Below, one piece after another: positions 42,432-51,553 of a DNA stretch of 64,000 nt. The notes below the pieces were generated by a model. That model did not search any database. It saw only the letters and a list, made by a program, of their open reading frames with translations, and was not told the DNA's origin. The DNA comes from Bacteroidales bacterium. GTDB taxonomy: Bacteria > Bacteroidota > Bacteroidia > Bacteroidales > WCHB1-69. The translations under genes were made by a program, and so were the position numbers. The DNA is taken from the NCBI GenBank assembly GCA_017454945.1, contig JAFTCA010000010.1, forward strand, positions 97,619 to 161,618. Reading direction: 5' to 3'. Numbering within the stretch: the first letter of the stretch is position 1; every line of letters starts with the position of its first letter.

Positions 42432-43376
42432 CTCCTTTAACACCTGCATGATTTTCTCGAACGCCACCTCGGCATGACGGCGCTCGGCATCGGTCGTCTG
42501 CCCTGCTATGTGCGGCGTGAGAATCACATTGTCCATCTCTGCCAACTGGCGCATCGGCTCCTGCCAATCCTCCTTGGCGGCATTTTTTAGTCGTACATTC
42601 TCATACTCAAGCACATCCAAACAAGCATATTGGATTTTACCCTTTTGCAAACCCTCCACCACATCGGCCGTGTTGACAGCCAAGCCGCGAGAGGTGTTAA
42701 TGAGGATGAATGGATGTTGGGCCTGGTTAATGAGATTTTTATTAATAAAATAATGATTTTCAGGAAGATAATTGATATGCAACGATAGCACATCGCACTT
42801 TTCCAACAAGGTTTCCAGCGGAGCTTCAATCACATCGGTCGATCCGAAGCCGCTCTTAAACTTATCGTAAGCATAGATTTTGCAGCCGAAGGGCTTCAGC
42901 AGGCGCGCAAATGCCGGTCCTGTATGGCCGTAACCTATGATACCAATCGTGCGGGGGCCTATCTCGCAGCCTTTGTTCTTCTCACGCAGCCACTCGCCAC
43001 GGCGCACCTCCTTATCTGCCGCCGCCGTATGTCTAAGCGCCGCCAGCAATAATCCCAGCGCATGCTCGGCCACCGACGGGGCATTGCCTTCGGGCGTGCT
43101 GAGCACCTTCACTCCACAACGCTCAGCAAACTCAGTGTCAATATTTTCCACACCCGAACCGATGCGCACCACGAACCGCAGCGACGGTTTCGACAGTAGC
43201 GCTTTCTTGTCAACCACAAAGCGACTGCGGATAATCAGCCCCAGATACTCATCGGGCAAGGCGATAAAGTCATCATAGGTCAACTCGCGATTTACCTCGC
43301 ATACCAAGCCTTGCTCGCTGAGACGAGCAACTAAGCTTTCGTGAACCTTGTCAACAACTAATATTTTGGCGGCCAT
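42426..43376 (-). CDS. D-2-hydroxyacid dehydrogenase (phosphoglycerate dehydrogenase-like)
   Basis: An NAD-dependent D-2-hydroxyacid dehydrogenase of 316 residues. The nucleotide-binding loop is IGIIGYGHTGPAFARLL. The catalytic triad is visible: Arg in NTSRGLAVN, Glu in CLDVLEYENV and His in LTPHIAGQT. It lacks the ACT domain of long SerA proteins, so it could be a short-form SerA or another hydroxyacid dehydrogenase; substrate not determined. The convergent 3' end overlaps the pseudouridine synthase gene. Upstream on the same strand lies rlmN with 65 nt between. Confidence 0.85.
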   Translation of the reverse strand: MAAKILVVDKVHESLVARLSEQGLVCEVNRELTYDDFIALPDEYLGLIIRSRFVVDKKALLSKPSLRFVVRIGSGVENIDTEFAERCGVKVLSTPEGNAPSVAEHALGLLLAALRHTAAADKEVRRGEWLREKNKGCEIGPRTIGIIGYGHTGPAFARLLKPFGCKIYAYDKFKSGFGSTDVIEAPLETLLEKCDVLSLHINYLPENHYFINKNLINQAQHPFILINTSRGLAVNTADVVEGLQKGKIQYACLDVLEYENVRLKNAAKEDWQEPMRQLAEMDNVILTPHIAGQTTDAERRHAEVAFEKIMQVLKEL

Positions 43377-43420
43377 GATATTTTGATTATTAGTGTGTCA
43401 TAGAAAAGAATGCCCTTTCA

Positions 43421-43450
43421 ACAACTTTCAGTTTTCAATTTTCAGTTTTC
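43421..43450 (-). repeat. 30-bp exact repeat, copy 2 (first at 14454)
   Basis: Identical to 14454-14483 on the opposite strand. On the minus strand it begins inside the last codons of rlmN, supplying the residues after its conserved C-terminus (LKTEN and the TGA stop), and runs into the intergenic gap. Confidence 0.75.
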
Positions 43451-44482
43451 AGTTTTCAATCTCTTCTGCACCAACTGTCCGCAAGCGGCCTGAGCGTCCT
43501 TGCCTTTGCTACGGCGAATATTGACAACCATATTCTTGTTAGTCAGATAGTTGACAAAAGCTTCTAACCGATAGGCCGGACTGGGCGCAAACTTGTCGCC
43601 AGTGGCATTATACTCTATAATGTTGATTTTCACAGGGAAAGGCTTACAATACTCCCACAACTTGCGGGCGTCATCCGTCGAGTCGTTGAGGCCATTCAGT
43701 AACAGATACTCTATTGTAATTCGTTCGTTAGTTTTTGAATGATAATAACTTAAAGCCTCCTGCAATGTTTTCAGCGGATGCAGTTCGGTGACAGGCATCA
43801 ACTTGGCGCGCTTCAGCTCATCGGCACAGTGCAGCGACACTGCCAGACCCGCCTTAAAGCCATCGTCGGCCAGACGCCTGATGGCGGGAGCCACGCCCGC
43901 GGTAGAGAGCGTAATGCGCGAAGGCGACAACTGCTGTCCCCACGGAGCGGTGAGTATCTCCACCGAACGCATCACATTGTCGTAGTTGAGCAGCGGCTCT
44001 CCCATGCCCATATAGACGATATTGGAGAGCGGTTTCCCAAAGTTGGCCAACGACTTGTCGTTAATCAGCCGGTACTGGTCGAAGATTTCGGCGTAGTGCA
44101 GCTGGCGGATGAAGCCCATAGTGCCGGTAGCACAGAAGGCGCAACGGAGCGGGCAACCCACCTGCGAAGAAATACACGCCGTGGTCCTGCCAGCCGACGG
44201 GATGAGCACGCCTTCCACTTTCTGGCCGTCATGGAGGCGGAAAACAAACTTTACAGTGCCATCACCAGCCTTTACTTCTTCCTCTATATCAGCCGCTTGA
44301 AAAGAAAAATGCGCATCTAACGCCGCACGCAGCGACACCGACAAGTTGGTCATATCCTCAAAACGACTCGCCCCTTTCTTCCAGAGCCACTCACCTATCT
44401 GCTTGGCGCGGAACGGTTTCTCGTTAACGGACTCTAAGAATGAAACCAACTCGTTATCGGTAAGATGTCGTATATCTTTCAC
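43442..44482 (-). CDS. rlmN: dual-specificity RNA methyltransferase RlmN
   Basis: Radical-SAM enzyme that methylates C2 of A2503 in 23S rRNA and of A37 in some tRNAs. The 346-residue protein has the CxxxCxxC cluster motif in GCPLRCAFCATGTMGF, the upstream SSQV, the GEPLLNYDNV segment and the methyl-carrying Cys near the C-terminus (AQAACGQL). It starts 8 nt after uvrD on the same strand and is probably its operon partner. Its last codons are formed by an intergenic 30-bp repeat. Confidence 0.96.
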   Translation of the reverse strand: MKDIRHLTDNELVSFLESVNEKPFRAKQIGEWLWKKGASRFEDMTNLSVSLRAALDAHFSFQAADIEEEVKAGDGTVKFVFRLHDGQKVEGVLIPSAGRTTACISSQVGCPLRCAFCATGTMGFIRQLHYAEIFDQYRLINDKSLANFGKPLSNIVYMGMGEPLLNYDNVMRSVEILTAPWGQQLSPSRITLSTAGVAPAIRRLADDGFKAGLAVSLHCADELKRAKLMPVTELHPLKTLQEALSYYHSKTNERITIEYLLLNGLNDSTDDARKLWEYCKPFPVKINIIEYNATGDKFAPSPAYRLEAFVNYLTNKNMVVNIRRSKGKDAQAACGQLVQKRLKTEN

Positions 44483-44489
44483 TATGTAA

Positions 44490-46823
44490 CTAATTCGGAA
44501 TGATTAACTTAGCAAACTTCAGCAACAACGTCTTGGTGCCTACCGTATCAAAATTGATGATAGCTTTCATTTCAGGACCTTCGCCCTCGGTGGAAACGAC
44601 CATGCCATAGCCGAACTTGCTGTGATATACGCGGGTATCTTCCTCAATATCTTCAAGCGTAGCCGGGCGACCCACTTGGGCAGCCAACGGATTGTCGATT
44701 ACCTTGGGTTTGGGTTGTGCAGAAGCAACTGGTTTTAAGTTAGTTGTAAACGTTGACGGATAAGATTTTGAGAACAAACCACCCTGTCGTTGCTGGGCAA
44801 AAGCACCGCGACCAGCCGACGCCTTTTTGGTGGTTTTGATATAACACTCGGGAATCTCATCCAAGAACTGGCTCGGCTCGCAGAACTGCAAAGAACCAAA
44901 CTTATATCTTGTTTTACAATGAGTTAACGTGAGCTTTTTCTTGGCACGCGTAATGGCCACATAGAACAGACGGCGCTCTTCTTCCAACTCCTGTCGCGTG
45001 TTCAGTGCCAACGACGACGGGAAGAGATTCTCTTCCATACCGGTAAGAAAGACATAGTCGAACTCCAACCCCTTGGCAGCGTGGATGGTCATCAACTTCA
45101 CGGCATCCAAATCCTTCTCTTTCTCCTGGTCATCGTCAATCAACAAGGCCACATTCTCCACATAGCGATCCAACGACGGGAAATACTCGGTGATAATCTC
45201 GCCCGTCTCTTCGTTGAACGAGGTTTCAGGCTCCTTCTCTGTGAACTCCTTCATCGAGTCGAGCAACTCTTCCACATTCTCCAAACGCTCTTTTTCAGTA
45301 ATGTCCGACTTTAGTTCATCTATCAATCCCGAATTGAAGGCGATATGCTTACCCAAATCGTAAGCATTGGAGGTTTGCAGCATGGCCGTGTAACTCTTGA
45401 TTTTCGTGGCAAACTCCTGCAACTTGACTTTGGCAGCGGTGTTGACATCCAGTTGGAAGGCATCGGGATTATCGACCACATCCCACAAATGCACTTTGTG
45501 CTCTCGGGCGCAGATAATCACCTTCTCAACCGTCGTGGCGCCAATGCCGCGTTGCGGGTAGTTGATAACACGCCGCAGTGACTCTTCATCGTAATGGTTG
45601 ATGGTTAGACGGAAGTAAGCCAGTATATCTTTGATTTCCTTACGTTTATAAAAAGAAACTCCCGCATAAATCTTATAGGGAATACGCCGTTTGATCAACG
45701 CCTCTTCCAATGCACGCGACTGTGCATTAGTACGATAGAGAATGGCAAACTGGTTATTATCAACATGATAATTCACCTTATAATCGGAAATCGTGTTAGC
45801 CACAAATTGTGCCTCCTCATTATCCGATGCCGACTGCACAATGCTGATGCGATCACCCTCCTCGTTGCTGGTCCACACCTCCTTAAAGAGCTGATCCTTA
45901 TTATTTTTGATAATGGCATTGGCGGCGTTGACAATATTTTGCGTCGAACGGTAGTTCTGTTCCAGTTTCACCACGCGGGCCGTCGGGTAGTCGCGTTTGA
46001 AGTTGAGGATATTCTGGATGTTGGCGCCACGGAAGGCGTAGATGCTCTGCGCATCGTCGCCCACCACGCAGATGTTCTGGTGTGCAGCGGCCAACTTCTT
46101 GATAATCATATACTGCGCATAGTTCGTATCCTGATACTCATCCACCAGAATATACTGGAAGCGGTTCTGATACTTATAGAGCACTTCGGGAAAATCGCGC
46201 AGCAGGACGTTCATGTAATAGAGCAGGTCATCGAAGTCCATGGCGTCCGAATTCTTCAGACGGCGGTTGTAGCGGATAAAGATTTCGGCAATGTGAGGCC
46301 GACCGTTGGCTGCATCTATCTGTGTGATTTCATGATTGTTGGCATACTCTTCCGCCGACAGCAGGCTCGACTTGGCCGACGAGATACGGCTCAGCACGGT
46401 GTTGACCACGTACACTTTCGGATCGAGGTTCATCTCCTTAATGATGCTACGCAACACGCTCTTTGAGTCGTCGGTGTCATAGACAGTCAAGTTGTGGGTA
46501 TAGCCCAACTTGTCGCCCTCGGCACGCAGGATACGATAAAAGACGGAGTGGAAAGTGCCCATAATCACTGACTTGGCATTACTGCCGCCCACCAACTTGA
46601 ATATACGCTCCTTCATCTCAGCAGCGGCCTTGTTGGTAAAGGTCAACGCCAGTATGCGGAACGGGTCGATACCCTGCGTCAGCATGTAGGCAATACGATA
46701 CGTCAGCACACGGGTCTTGCCCGAGCCAGCGCCCGCAATCACCATCAACGGTCCATCAATACACTGCACGGCCTCCTGCTGGGCTGTATTTAACTCATTT
46801 AAAATATTTTCCACCTCTTTCAT
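44490..46823 (-). CDS. uvrD: UvrD/PcrA-type DNA helicase
   Basis: SF1A 3'-5' helicase for repair and replication. The 777-residue protein has motif Q (LNTAQQEAV), Walker A AGAGSGKTRVLTYRIAYML, motif II ILVDEYQDTNYAQY, GDDAQSIYAFRGANI, and the C-terminal motifs EQNYRSTQNIV, TIHAAKGLEFDYVFLTG and EERRLFYVAITRAKKKLTL. The C-terminal 40 residues (YHSKFGYGMVVSTEGEG) form the Tudor-like RNA-polymerase-interaction domain of PcrA/UvrD. A TACCTTTG -7 element lies at 46843-46850 on the minus strand. It forms an operon with rlmN. Confidence 0.96.
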   Translation of the reverse strand: MKEVENILNELNTAQQEAVQCIDGPLMVIAGAGSGKTRVLTYRIAYMLTQGIDPFRILALTFTNKAAAEMKERIFKLVGGSNAKSVIMGTFHSVFYRILRAEGDKLGYTHNLTVYDTDDSKSVLRSIIKEMNLDPKVYVVNTVLSRISSAKSSLLSAEEYANNHEITQIDAANGRPHIAEIFIRYNRRLKNSDAMDFDDLLYYMNVLLRDFPEVLYKYQNRFQYILVDEYQDTNYAQYMIIKKLAAAHQNICVVGDDAQSIYAFRGANIQNILNFKRDYPTARVVKLEQNYRSTQNIVNAANAIIKNNKDQLFKEVWTSNEEGDRISIVQSASDNEEAQFVANTISDYKVNYHVDNNQFAILYRTNAQSRALEEALIKRRIPYKIYAGVSFYKRKEIKDILAYFRLTINHYDEESLRRVINYPQRGIGATTVEKVIICAREHKVHLWDVVDNPDAFQLDVNTAAKVKLQEFATKIKSYTAMLQTSNAYDLGKHIAFNSGLIDELKSDITEKERLENVEELLDSMKEFTEKEPETSFNEETGEIITEYFPSLDRYVENVALLIDDDQEKEKDLDAVKLMTIHAAKGLEFDYVFLTGMEENLFPSSLALNTRQELEEERRLFYVAITRAKKKLTLTHCKTRYKFGSLQFCEPSQFLDEIPECYIKTTKKASAGRGAFAQQRQGGLFSKSYPSTFTTNLKPVASAQPKPKVIDNPLAAQVGRPATLEDIEEDTRVYHSKFGYGMVVSTEGEGPEMKAIINFDTVGTKTLLLKFAKLIIPN

Positions 46824-46842
46824 CCTTCAAATATTTGCATTG

Positions 46843-46850
46843 CAAAGGTA
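46843..46850 (-). promoter_or_regulatory. -7 element (TACCTTTG) for uvrD-rlmN
   Basis: On the minus strand TACCTTTG lies 20 nt before the uvrD ATG at 46823. Confidence 0.55.
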
Positions 46851-46913
46851 CAAGAATAATCTGTAATTTCTATGCATAGAGGAATGATAAATTCTTATTT
46901 TTTTGTTAAAAAT

Positions 46914-46922
46914 GGGGGGGGG
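46914..46922 (+). repeat. G9 homopolymer at the -33 region of the CotH gene promoter
   Basis: Nine consecutive G residues lie 22 nt upstream of the TATTTTTG -7 element (46945-46952), exactly where a -33 TTTG box would be. No other G run of this length was noticed in the window. A change in length would shift or weaken the promoter. Confidence 0.65.
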
Positions 46923-46944
46923 TAAAAAGAGGGGAAATTATTTT

Positions 46945-46952
46945 TATTTTTG
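46945..46952 (+). promoter_or_regulatory. -7 element (TATTTTTG) for the CotH surface gene
   Basis: Matches TAnnTTTG followed by GC, 36 nt before ATG 46988. The G9 tract stands at the expected -33 position. Confidence 0.55.
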
Positions 46953-46987
46953 CGAAAAATTCCTAATTTCATCAAAATCATATCCCT

Positions 46988-49123
46988 ATGAAAAAAATTA
47001 TACTACTGTTTGCCACCTTGATGCCGCTATTGTGCCTGGCGCAAGAGTTCACCAGCAATTTGCCCATAGTGATGATCTACACCGACACCAATCCTTCGAC
47101 GGGGAAACCCTACGTCATCCCCGATGAACCAAAGGTGCCTGGGCGAATGATAGTGTTGTGGCATACGGATGGCAGTCGCACCAGCATAGCCGATGTGGAC
47201 AGCTCGAAGTACATAAACTACAACGGGAAAATTGGCATTGAACGCCGCGGCGGAGGCGGTACACAGAACTACAGCAACAAGAAAAATTATGGCATAAAAA
47301 CCATGAAGAATGATACGGAAGATCTTAATGTATCGCTTTTGGGAATGCCTAAAGAGCACTCTTGGTGCCTGCAGGGGAATGTTTATGAACCCGCCTTGAT
47401 GCGCGATGTACTGACCTACGATCTGTTCCGCGACATGGGGCATTACGCCTCACGTTGCGTCTATTGCGAAGTCTTTCTGAACGACGTTTATATCGGGCTC
47501 TACTTCCTGGCCGAGAAAATCAAAGTGGATGAAGATCGTGTGAACATCGTCAAACTGAAAGAGACGGATACCGATGAAAAGACCATCTCAGGCGGACATT
47601 TGATTGTGGCCGACCACCATCACGATGCCAACGAACCCTACCAATGGAAACTGGCTGGAGGAAGTTTTTTTCACGAAAAACCTGAGCCCGAAGAAATTAC
47701 AGCGGCACAACACCAGTTTATTGTTAACTATATGAATGGCTTTAATACCGCCGTATCCCAGAAAAATGCTTCCATTGTTGACGGCTATCCTTCCTATATC
47801 GACATCCCCTCGTTTGTCGATTATGTGATTATGGAAGAGTTTACGGGCAACGGCGACGGCTACCGTTATAGCACATTCTTATACAAAGAGCGTAATGGCA
47901 AGCTGTATGCCGGTCCTGTTTGGGATCATAATATTAGCTACGGCCTGGTGTGGTTTTTGCGCACCGATATCACAAGCCGCGAACCTGAAAATTGGCAATA
48001 TAACCATCCTAATTTTACGGGCGACAAAGTGAAATTCTTTGGACAACTGTTTGAAGATTCGCTCTTCCACTCCCTCTTGGTAAAACGCTGGAACGAGCTA
48101 ATACAGCCAGGGCAAGTGCTTAATTACGAATCGATAATGAATAGGATAGCGGGCTACGAAGCCTTGCTGGAAGAAGCGGCGCCACGCGAAATCGAGAAGT
48201 GGAAAAATGAAAAGTACTACCATATCAAGGACCACTATAAGGATTTGGATTCGATGAAGGTGTGGATTAAAAAACGTATCGATTGGATATCAGCACAATG
48301 GCCCATGGATTCCAACGCTCAAGAGGTGGAGACACCTCCATTGGTGATTTCAAAAATACATTACCATCCGCAGGATAAAAATGGTTACAACCAAGATGAC
48401 TTGGAATTCATCGGCATTACCAACAACAGCAATGAGCCAGTGGACCTGACGGGCATCTATTTCCCCGTGTTAGGTTTAAGTTACATATTTCCAATTAATT
48501 CGGTTCTGCCACCCCATAAGGAACTCTTTTTGGCTTCTAATGCCGAGGCCTTTGAAGATGTTTACGGCGTAGCGCCTTTCGGCGAATTTACCCGTAATTT
48601 GTCCAATAAGAGCCAACGCCTGGTGCTCGCCGACGCGTATAGCAACACCATCGACGAAGTAACTTATATGGACAAGTCGCCCTGGCCCTCTGAAGCTGAC
48701 GGTAACGGCTATTATCTGCGCTTGCGCAACTTGAATTCCGACAATACTTTAGGAGAAAATTGGGTTATCTCGAAACATTATCATTTGAGATATGAGGAAG
48801 ACACCACGCATTACGGTCCGTCGGACAAAATGCGCGAAGGCTTGGACACATTGGGCTTCTCCGTTGACCCCACCTCCATCGCATCGTACGACAACGAGCA
48901 TTTTATCCTCTATCCCAATCCCGCAACAGATGAGGTATCAATAGAAACTTCCGGAACATTAATCGACAAGGTAGTAATCTACAATTTGCAAGGACAGTCA
49001 GTTGCTGTGAAGACGCCGTCAAACGGCCATTTTTCGGTGGCATCGCTCCCGCAAGGTCTCTATCTTGTAAAACTTTACAGCACCCGACAATGTTTGGGCA
49101 TAGTGAAGTTGGTGAAAAAATAA
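46988..49123 (+). CDS. CotH-kinase-family protein with lamin-tail and T9SS sorting domains
   Basis: A 711-residue secreted protein. Signal peptide MKKIILLFATLMPLLCLAQ is followed by a CotH kinase-like domain (about 30-430): IGIERRGGGGTQNYSNKKNY, YASRCVYCEVFLNDVYIGLY, LAEKIKVDEDRV, and YAGPVWDHNISYG. Then comes a lamin-tail domain (LEFIGITNNSNEPVDLTGIY, LFLASNAEAFEDVYG) and a type A T9SS sorting domain (ILYPNPATDEVSIE, LPQGLYLVKLY). CotH proteins are atypical kinases that phosphorylate secreted proteins; whether this one is active is unknown. Surface display by T9SS is inferred. Its promoter contains a G9 tract. Confidence 0.9.
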   Translation: MKKIILLFATLMPLLCLAQEFTSNLPIVMIYTDTNPSTGKPYVIPDEPKVPGRMIVLWHTDGSRTSIADVDSSKYINYNGKIGIERRGGGGTQNYSNKKNYGIKTMKNDTEDLNVSLLGMPKEHSWCLQGNVYEPALMRDVLTYDLFRDMGHYASRCVYCEVFLNDVYIGLYFLAEKIKVDEDRVNIVKLKETDTDEKTISGGHLIVADHHHDANEPYQWKLAGGSFFHEKPEPEEITAAQHQFIVNYMNGFNTAVSQKNASIVDGYPSYIDIPSFVDYVIMEEFTGNGDGYRYSTFLYKERNGKLYAGPVWDHNISYGLVWFLRTDITSREPENWQYNHPNFTGDKVKFFGQLFEDSLFHSLLVKRWNELIQPGQVLNYESIMNRIAGYEALLEEAAPREIEKWKNEKYYHIKDHYKDLDSMKVWIKKRIDWISAQWPMDSNAQEVETPPLVISKIHYHPQDKNGYNQDDLEFIGITNNSNEPVDLTGIYFPVLGLSYIFPINSVLPPHKELFLASNAEAFEDVYGVAPFGEFTRNLSNKSQRLVLADAYSNTIDEVTYMDKSPWPSEADGNGYYLRLRNLNSDNTLGENWVISKHYHLRYEEDTTHYGPSDKMREGLDTLGFSVDPTSIASYDNEHFILYPNPATDEVSIETSGTLIDKVVIYNLQGQSVAVKTPSNGHFSVASLPQGLYLVKLYSTRQCLGIVKLVKK

Positions 49124-49175
49124 AAATAGCCCTTGTTTTCCGAATAATATTTTCCCTTCATTCCATTTTTTGCCG

Positions 49176-49183
49176 TAACTTTG
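49176..49183 (+). promoter_or_regulatory. -7 element (TAACTTTG) for the M23/LysM gene
   Basis: Only 7 nt separate this element from ATG 49191, so translation would be leaderless or begin at the next in-frame ATG (49221). Confidence 0.45.
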
Positions 49184-49190
49184 CATCCTT

Positions 49191-50102
49191 ATGACGAAGA
49201 AGGATATCAAACTTTCGGGAATGTCCTTTTTCATAGGACTGACAATGCTTCTTGCGCTCGCTCAGGCGGTTGCGCAACCCGAATCTATTGCCCTCGACCA
49301 CGACCTGGCGGTTCCTGTCAGCGGCTGCCAATACGCCGCCTCTCCCGAAATCGACCGAACACCCTCCATTGCACTCTATAACGGCCAATGGAATACCGAA
49401 GTCGTAGCCCCCGAAAACCTGACCATTCCCTTCTACAACCAGCAACTCAAAATCATCGTTTCGCAACCCGAATCAACTTTCTTCTTTCCTTGCTGGGGTA
49501 CTATCACCAACGACTTTGGCAAAAAAGGCAAGAAAATGCATTACGGCATCGATGTTCAGCTCAACGAAAACGCCCCTGTCATTGCCAGCTTTGATGGCAT
49601 GGTACGATTGGTAAAACAATTTGAACAATACGGTAAAACGGTGATTATCAGGCATTACAACGGTTTGGAAACCATCTATAGCCACCTCAGAGAGGTCGTC
49701 GTCTGTCCCAACCAGCCCGTCCAAGCCGGCTCGGTCATCGGCACGGGAGGCCAAGGTGAGAACGGCACTATGCACTTTGAAACACGCTTTATGTACCAGC
49801 CCTTCAACCCGCTGCTGTTCATCGATAAAGATAGCCACAAACTGCTGGGCGACACGTTGACACTCACCCCCGACGACATGGTGTCTGTAACAACTCCTGT
49901 CGGTGTTTCTAATCCTACACCCAAGCCTGCGAATAATACGGCCACCACAACTTCTGATGGCACTTATCATATTGTTAAACAAGGTGATACACTGTATAAG
50001 ATCTCGCGAATGTACAATGTTTCCGTTGAAAAAATACTGCAACTGAACCACCTGCGCGAAACAGATGTCATCAGCATAGGACAAAAAATCAGAATAAAAT
50101 AG
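49191..50102 (+). CDS. M23-family (LytM-like) envelope protein with LysM domain
   Basis: A 303-residue exported protein, probably acting on or binding peptidoglycan. After a signal sequence (MSFFIGLTMLLALAQAVAQ) comes an M23 domain: HYGIDV keeps the first zinc ligands, and YSHLREV keeps a catalytic His. The usual HxH motif is TMH in NGTMHFETRF, so the first, catalytic His is replaced by Thr. A C-terminal LysM repeat follows (YHIVKQGDTLYKISRMYNVS). With the changed residue it may be a non-enzymatic activator, as EnvC and NlpD are. Start uncertain between ATG 49191 and 49221 because the promoter element lies so close. The stop is 2 nt before the phosphatase gene. Confidence 0.85.
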   Translation: MTKKDIKLSGMSFFIGLTMLLALAQAVAQPESIALDHDLAVPVSGCQYAASPEIDRTPSIALYNGQWNTEVVAPENLTIPFYNQQLKIIVSQPESTFFFPCWGTITNDFGKKGKKMHYGIDVQLNENAPVIASFDGMVRLVKQFEQYGKTVIIRHYNGLETIYSHLREVVVCPNQPVQAGSVIGTGGQGENGTMHFETRFMYQPFNPLLFIDKDSHKLLGDTLTLTPDDMVSVTTPVGVSNPTPKPANNTATTTSDGTYHIVKQGDTLYKISRMYNVSVEKILQLNHLRETDVISIGQKIRIK

Positions 50103-50104
50103 TT

Positions 50105-51550
50105 ATGACACTAACATCGCTAAAACGAATCTGCTGGGCCATACTCCTTGCTTTTTGGTCATTGACCATTACTGCCCAGAACGAAATCAAGAATTTCATC
50201 CTGATGGTTCCCGACGGCACCTCCACCGCCATGCTTTCCGTAGCCCGTTGGTACCAACAATACATGGATTCCACACAGAGCTCGCTCTACATCGACCCCT
50301 ACATCTGCGGACTGGTGACCACTTTCTGCTCCGACGCCCCTATCGGCGACTCGGCGCCCACCACCTCCTGTTACGTCACGGGACAGCCGTCGCAGAAAGG
50401 CTACATCGCCACCTATCCCCCTAAAACCGACAACGACCTGGTACCGATAGATGCCACCCGCGCCTACCAGCCGCTGGTCACCCTGTTTGAAGCTGCTAAA
50501 ATACTGAACAACAAAGCTGTGGGACTTGTTGTCACTTGCGAGTTTCCTCATGCCACCCCCGCCGACTGTATGGCTCACACCTACAACCGCGCCCAAATGA
50601 AGAATATCGCCAAACAAATGGTTCACAATCAGGTGGATGTGATAATGGGCGGCGGCGTATCGTACTTGACTCCCGAACTTATTAATGTCCTGAAAGACAA
50701 GCAATACGATGTTATCCTGAATGACCTGGACGCCTTCAAACGTAGCCGGTCGCCCCGCACTTGGGCGCTTTTTGGCGACAAGGACATGCCTTACGACATT
50801 GACCGCGACCCGTCATTGATGCCCTCGCTGGCCGAAATGACGCACAAAGCACTAGAGCTTCTACAACAAAATGAGAACGGCTTCTTCCTGCTGGTGGAAG
50901 GCAGTAAAGTGGACTTTGCAGGACACAAGAACGAGGCCGTGCGCCACATCACCGATTTCATCGCTTTCGATCAAGCTGTGAAAGAGGCTGTTGACTTCGC
51001 CAAAAAAGATGGTCACACCCTCGTCATCATGGTGCCCGACCACGGCAACGGAGGTATTAACCTTGGCAATAACAACTCCGACAAAAACTATGCAAAACTC
51101 AGTTTGAAACAACTTTACAACAATGTTGGCGATAAAGAATACATCGGCTACACCACCAAAGGACACACAGGCGAGGATGTCTTCTTGGGCTGCTATCACC
51201 CCAACAAAGAACAGCCGTCGGGCGTAATCACCAACGTGGAACTATACAACTATCTATGCAACCAACTCAATATGAAGGGGGTAACTCCATCTCTGACGGA
51301 AAAAATCTTCGCCAAACATCAAGAGGTGTTCCACGATATGCCCTACACCATTGAGCCTCGCGAAGATAAAACCGCCCTGCTGACAGTCAAATATAAAGGC
51401 AAAACACTCACCGCTGAAAGTTACACTAACTATGTGACTATCAGTCAAAAGAAGAAAAAAGAAGTGATAGAACTCTCCTCCATCATCGTTTATATGGATG
51501 TGAACAACACCTTCTACTTGCCCAAAGATTTACGAAAACTGCTGGAATAG
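50105..51550 (+). CDS. alkaline phosphatase family protein
   Basis: A 481-residue periplasmic phosphomonoesterase. A signal peptide (ICWAILLAFWSLTITAQ) precedes the PhoA-like core: metal-binding Asp in FILMVPDGTSTAML, the nucleophile Ser in GDSAPTTSCYVTG, HATPADCMAHTYNR, EGSKVDFAGHKNEAVRHI, the metal site VPDHGNGG and KGHTGEDVFL. The sequence around the nucleophile is DSAP rather than DSAA. It starts 2 nt after the M23 gene, so the two are surely co-transcribed, and 3 nt before mfd. The local cluster is therefore M23-phosphatase-mfd. Confidence 0.93.
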   Translation: MTLTSLKRICWAILLAFWSLTITAQNEIKNFILMVPDGTSTAMLSVARWYQQYMDSTQSSLYIDPYICGLVTTFCSDAPIGDSAPTTSCYVTGQPSQKGYIATYPPKTDNDLVPIDATRAYQPLVTLFEAAKILNNKAVGLVVTCEFPHATPADCMAHTYNRAQMKNIAKQMVHNQVDVIMGGGVSYLTPELINVLKDKQYDVILNDLDAFKRSRSPRTWALFGDKDMPYDIDRDPSLMPSLAEMTHKALELLQQNENGFFLLVEGSKVDFAGHKNEAVRHITDFIAFDQAVKEAVDFAKKDGHTLVIMVPDHGNGGINLGNNNSDKNYAKLSLKQLYNNVGDKEYIGYTTKGHTGEDVFLGCYHPNKEQPSGVITNVELYNYLCNQLNMKGVTPSLTEKIFAKHQEVFHDMPYTIEPREDKTALLTVKYKGKTLTAESYTNYVTISQKKKKEVIELSSIIVYMDVNNTFYLPKDLRKLLE

Positions 51551-51553
51551 AAC

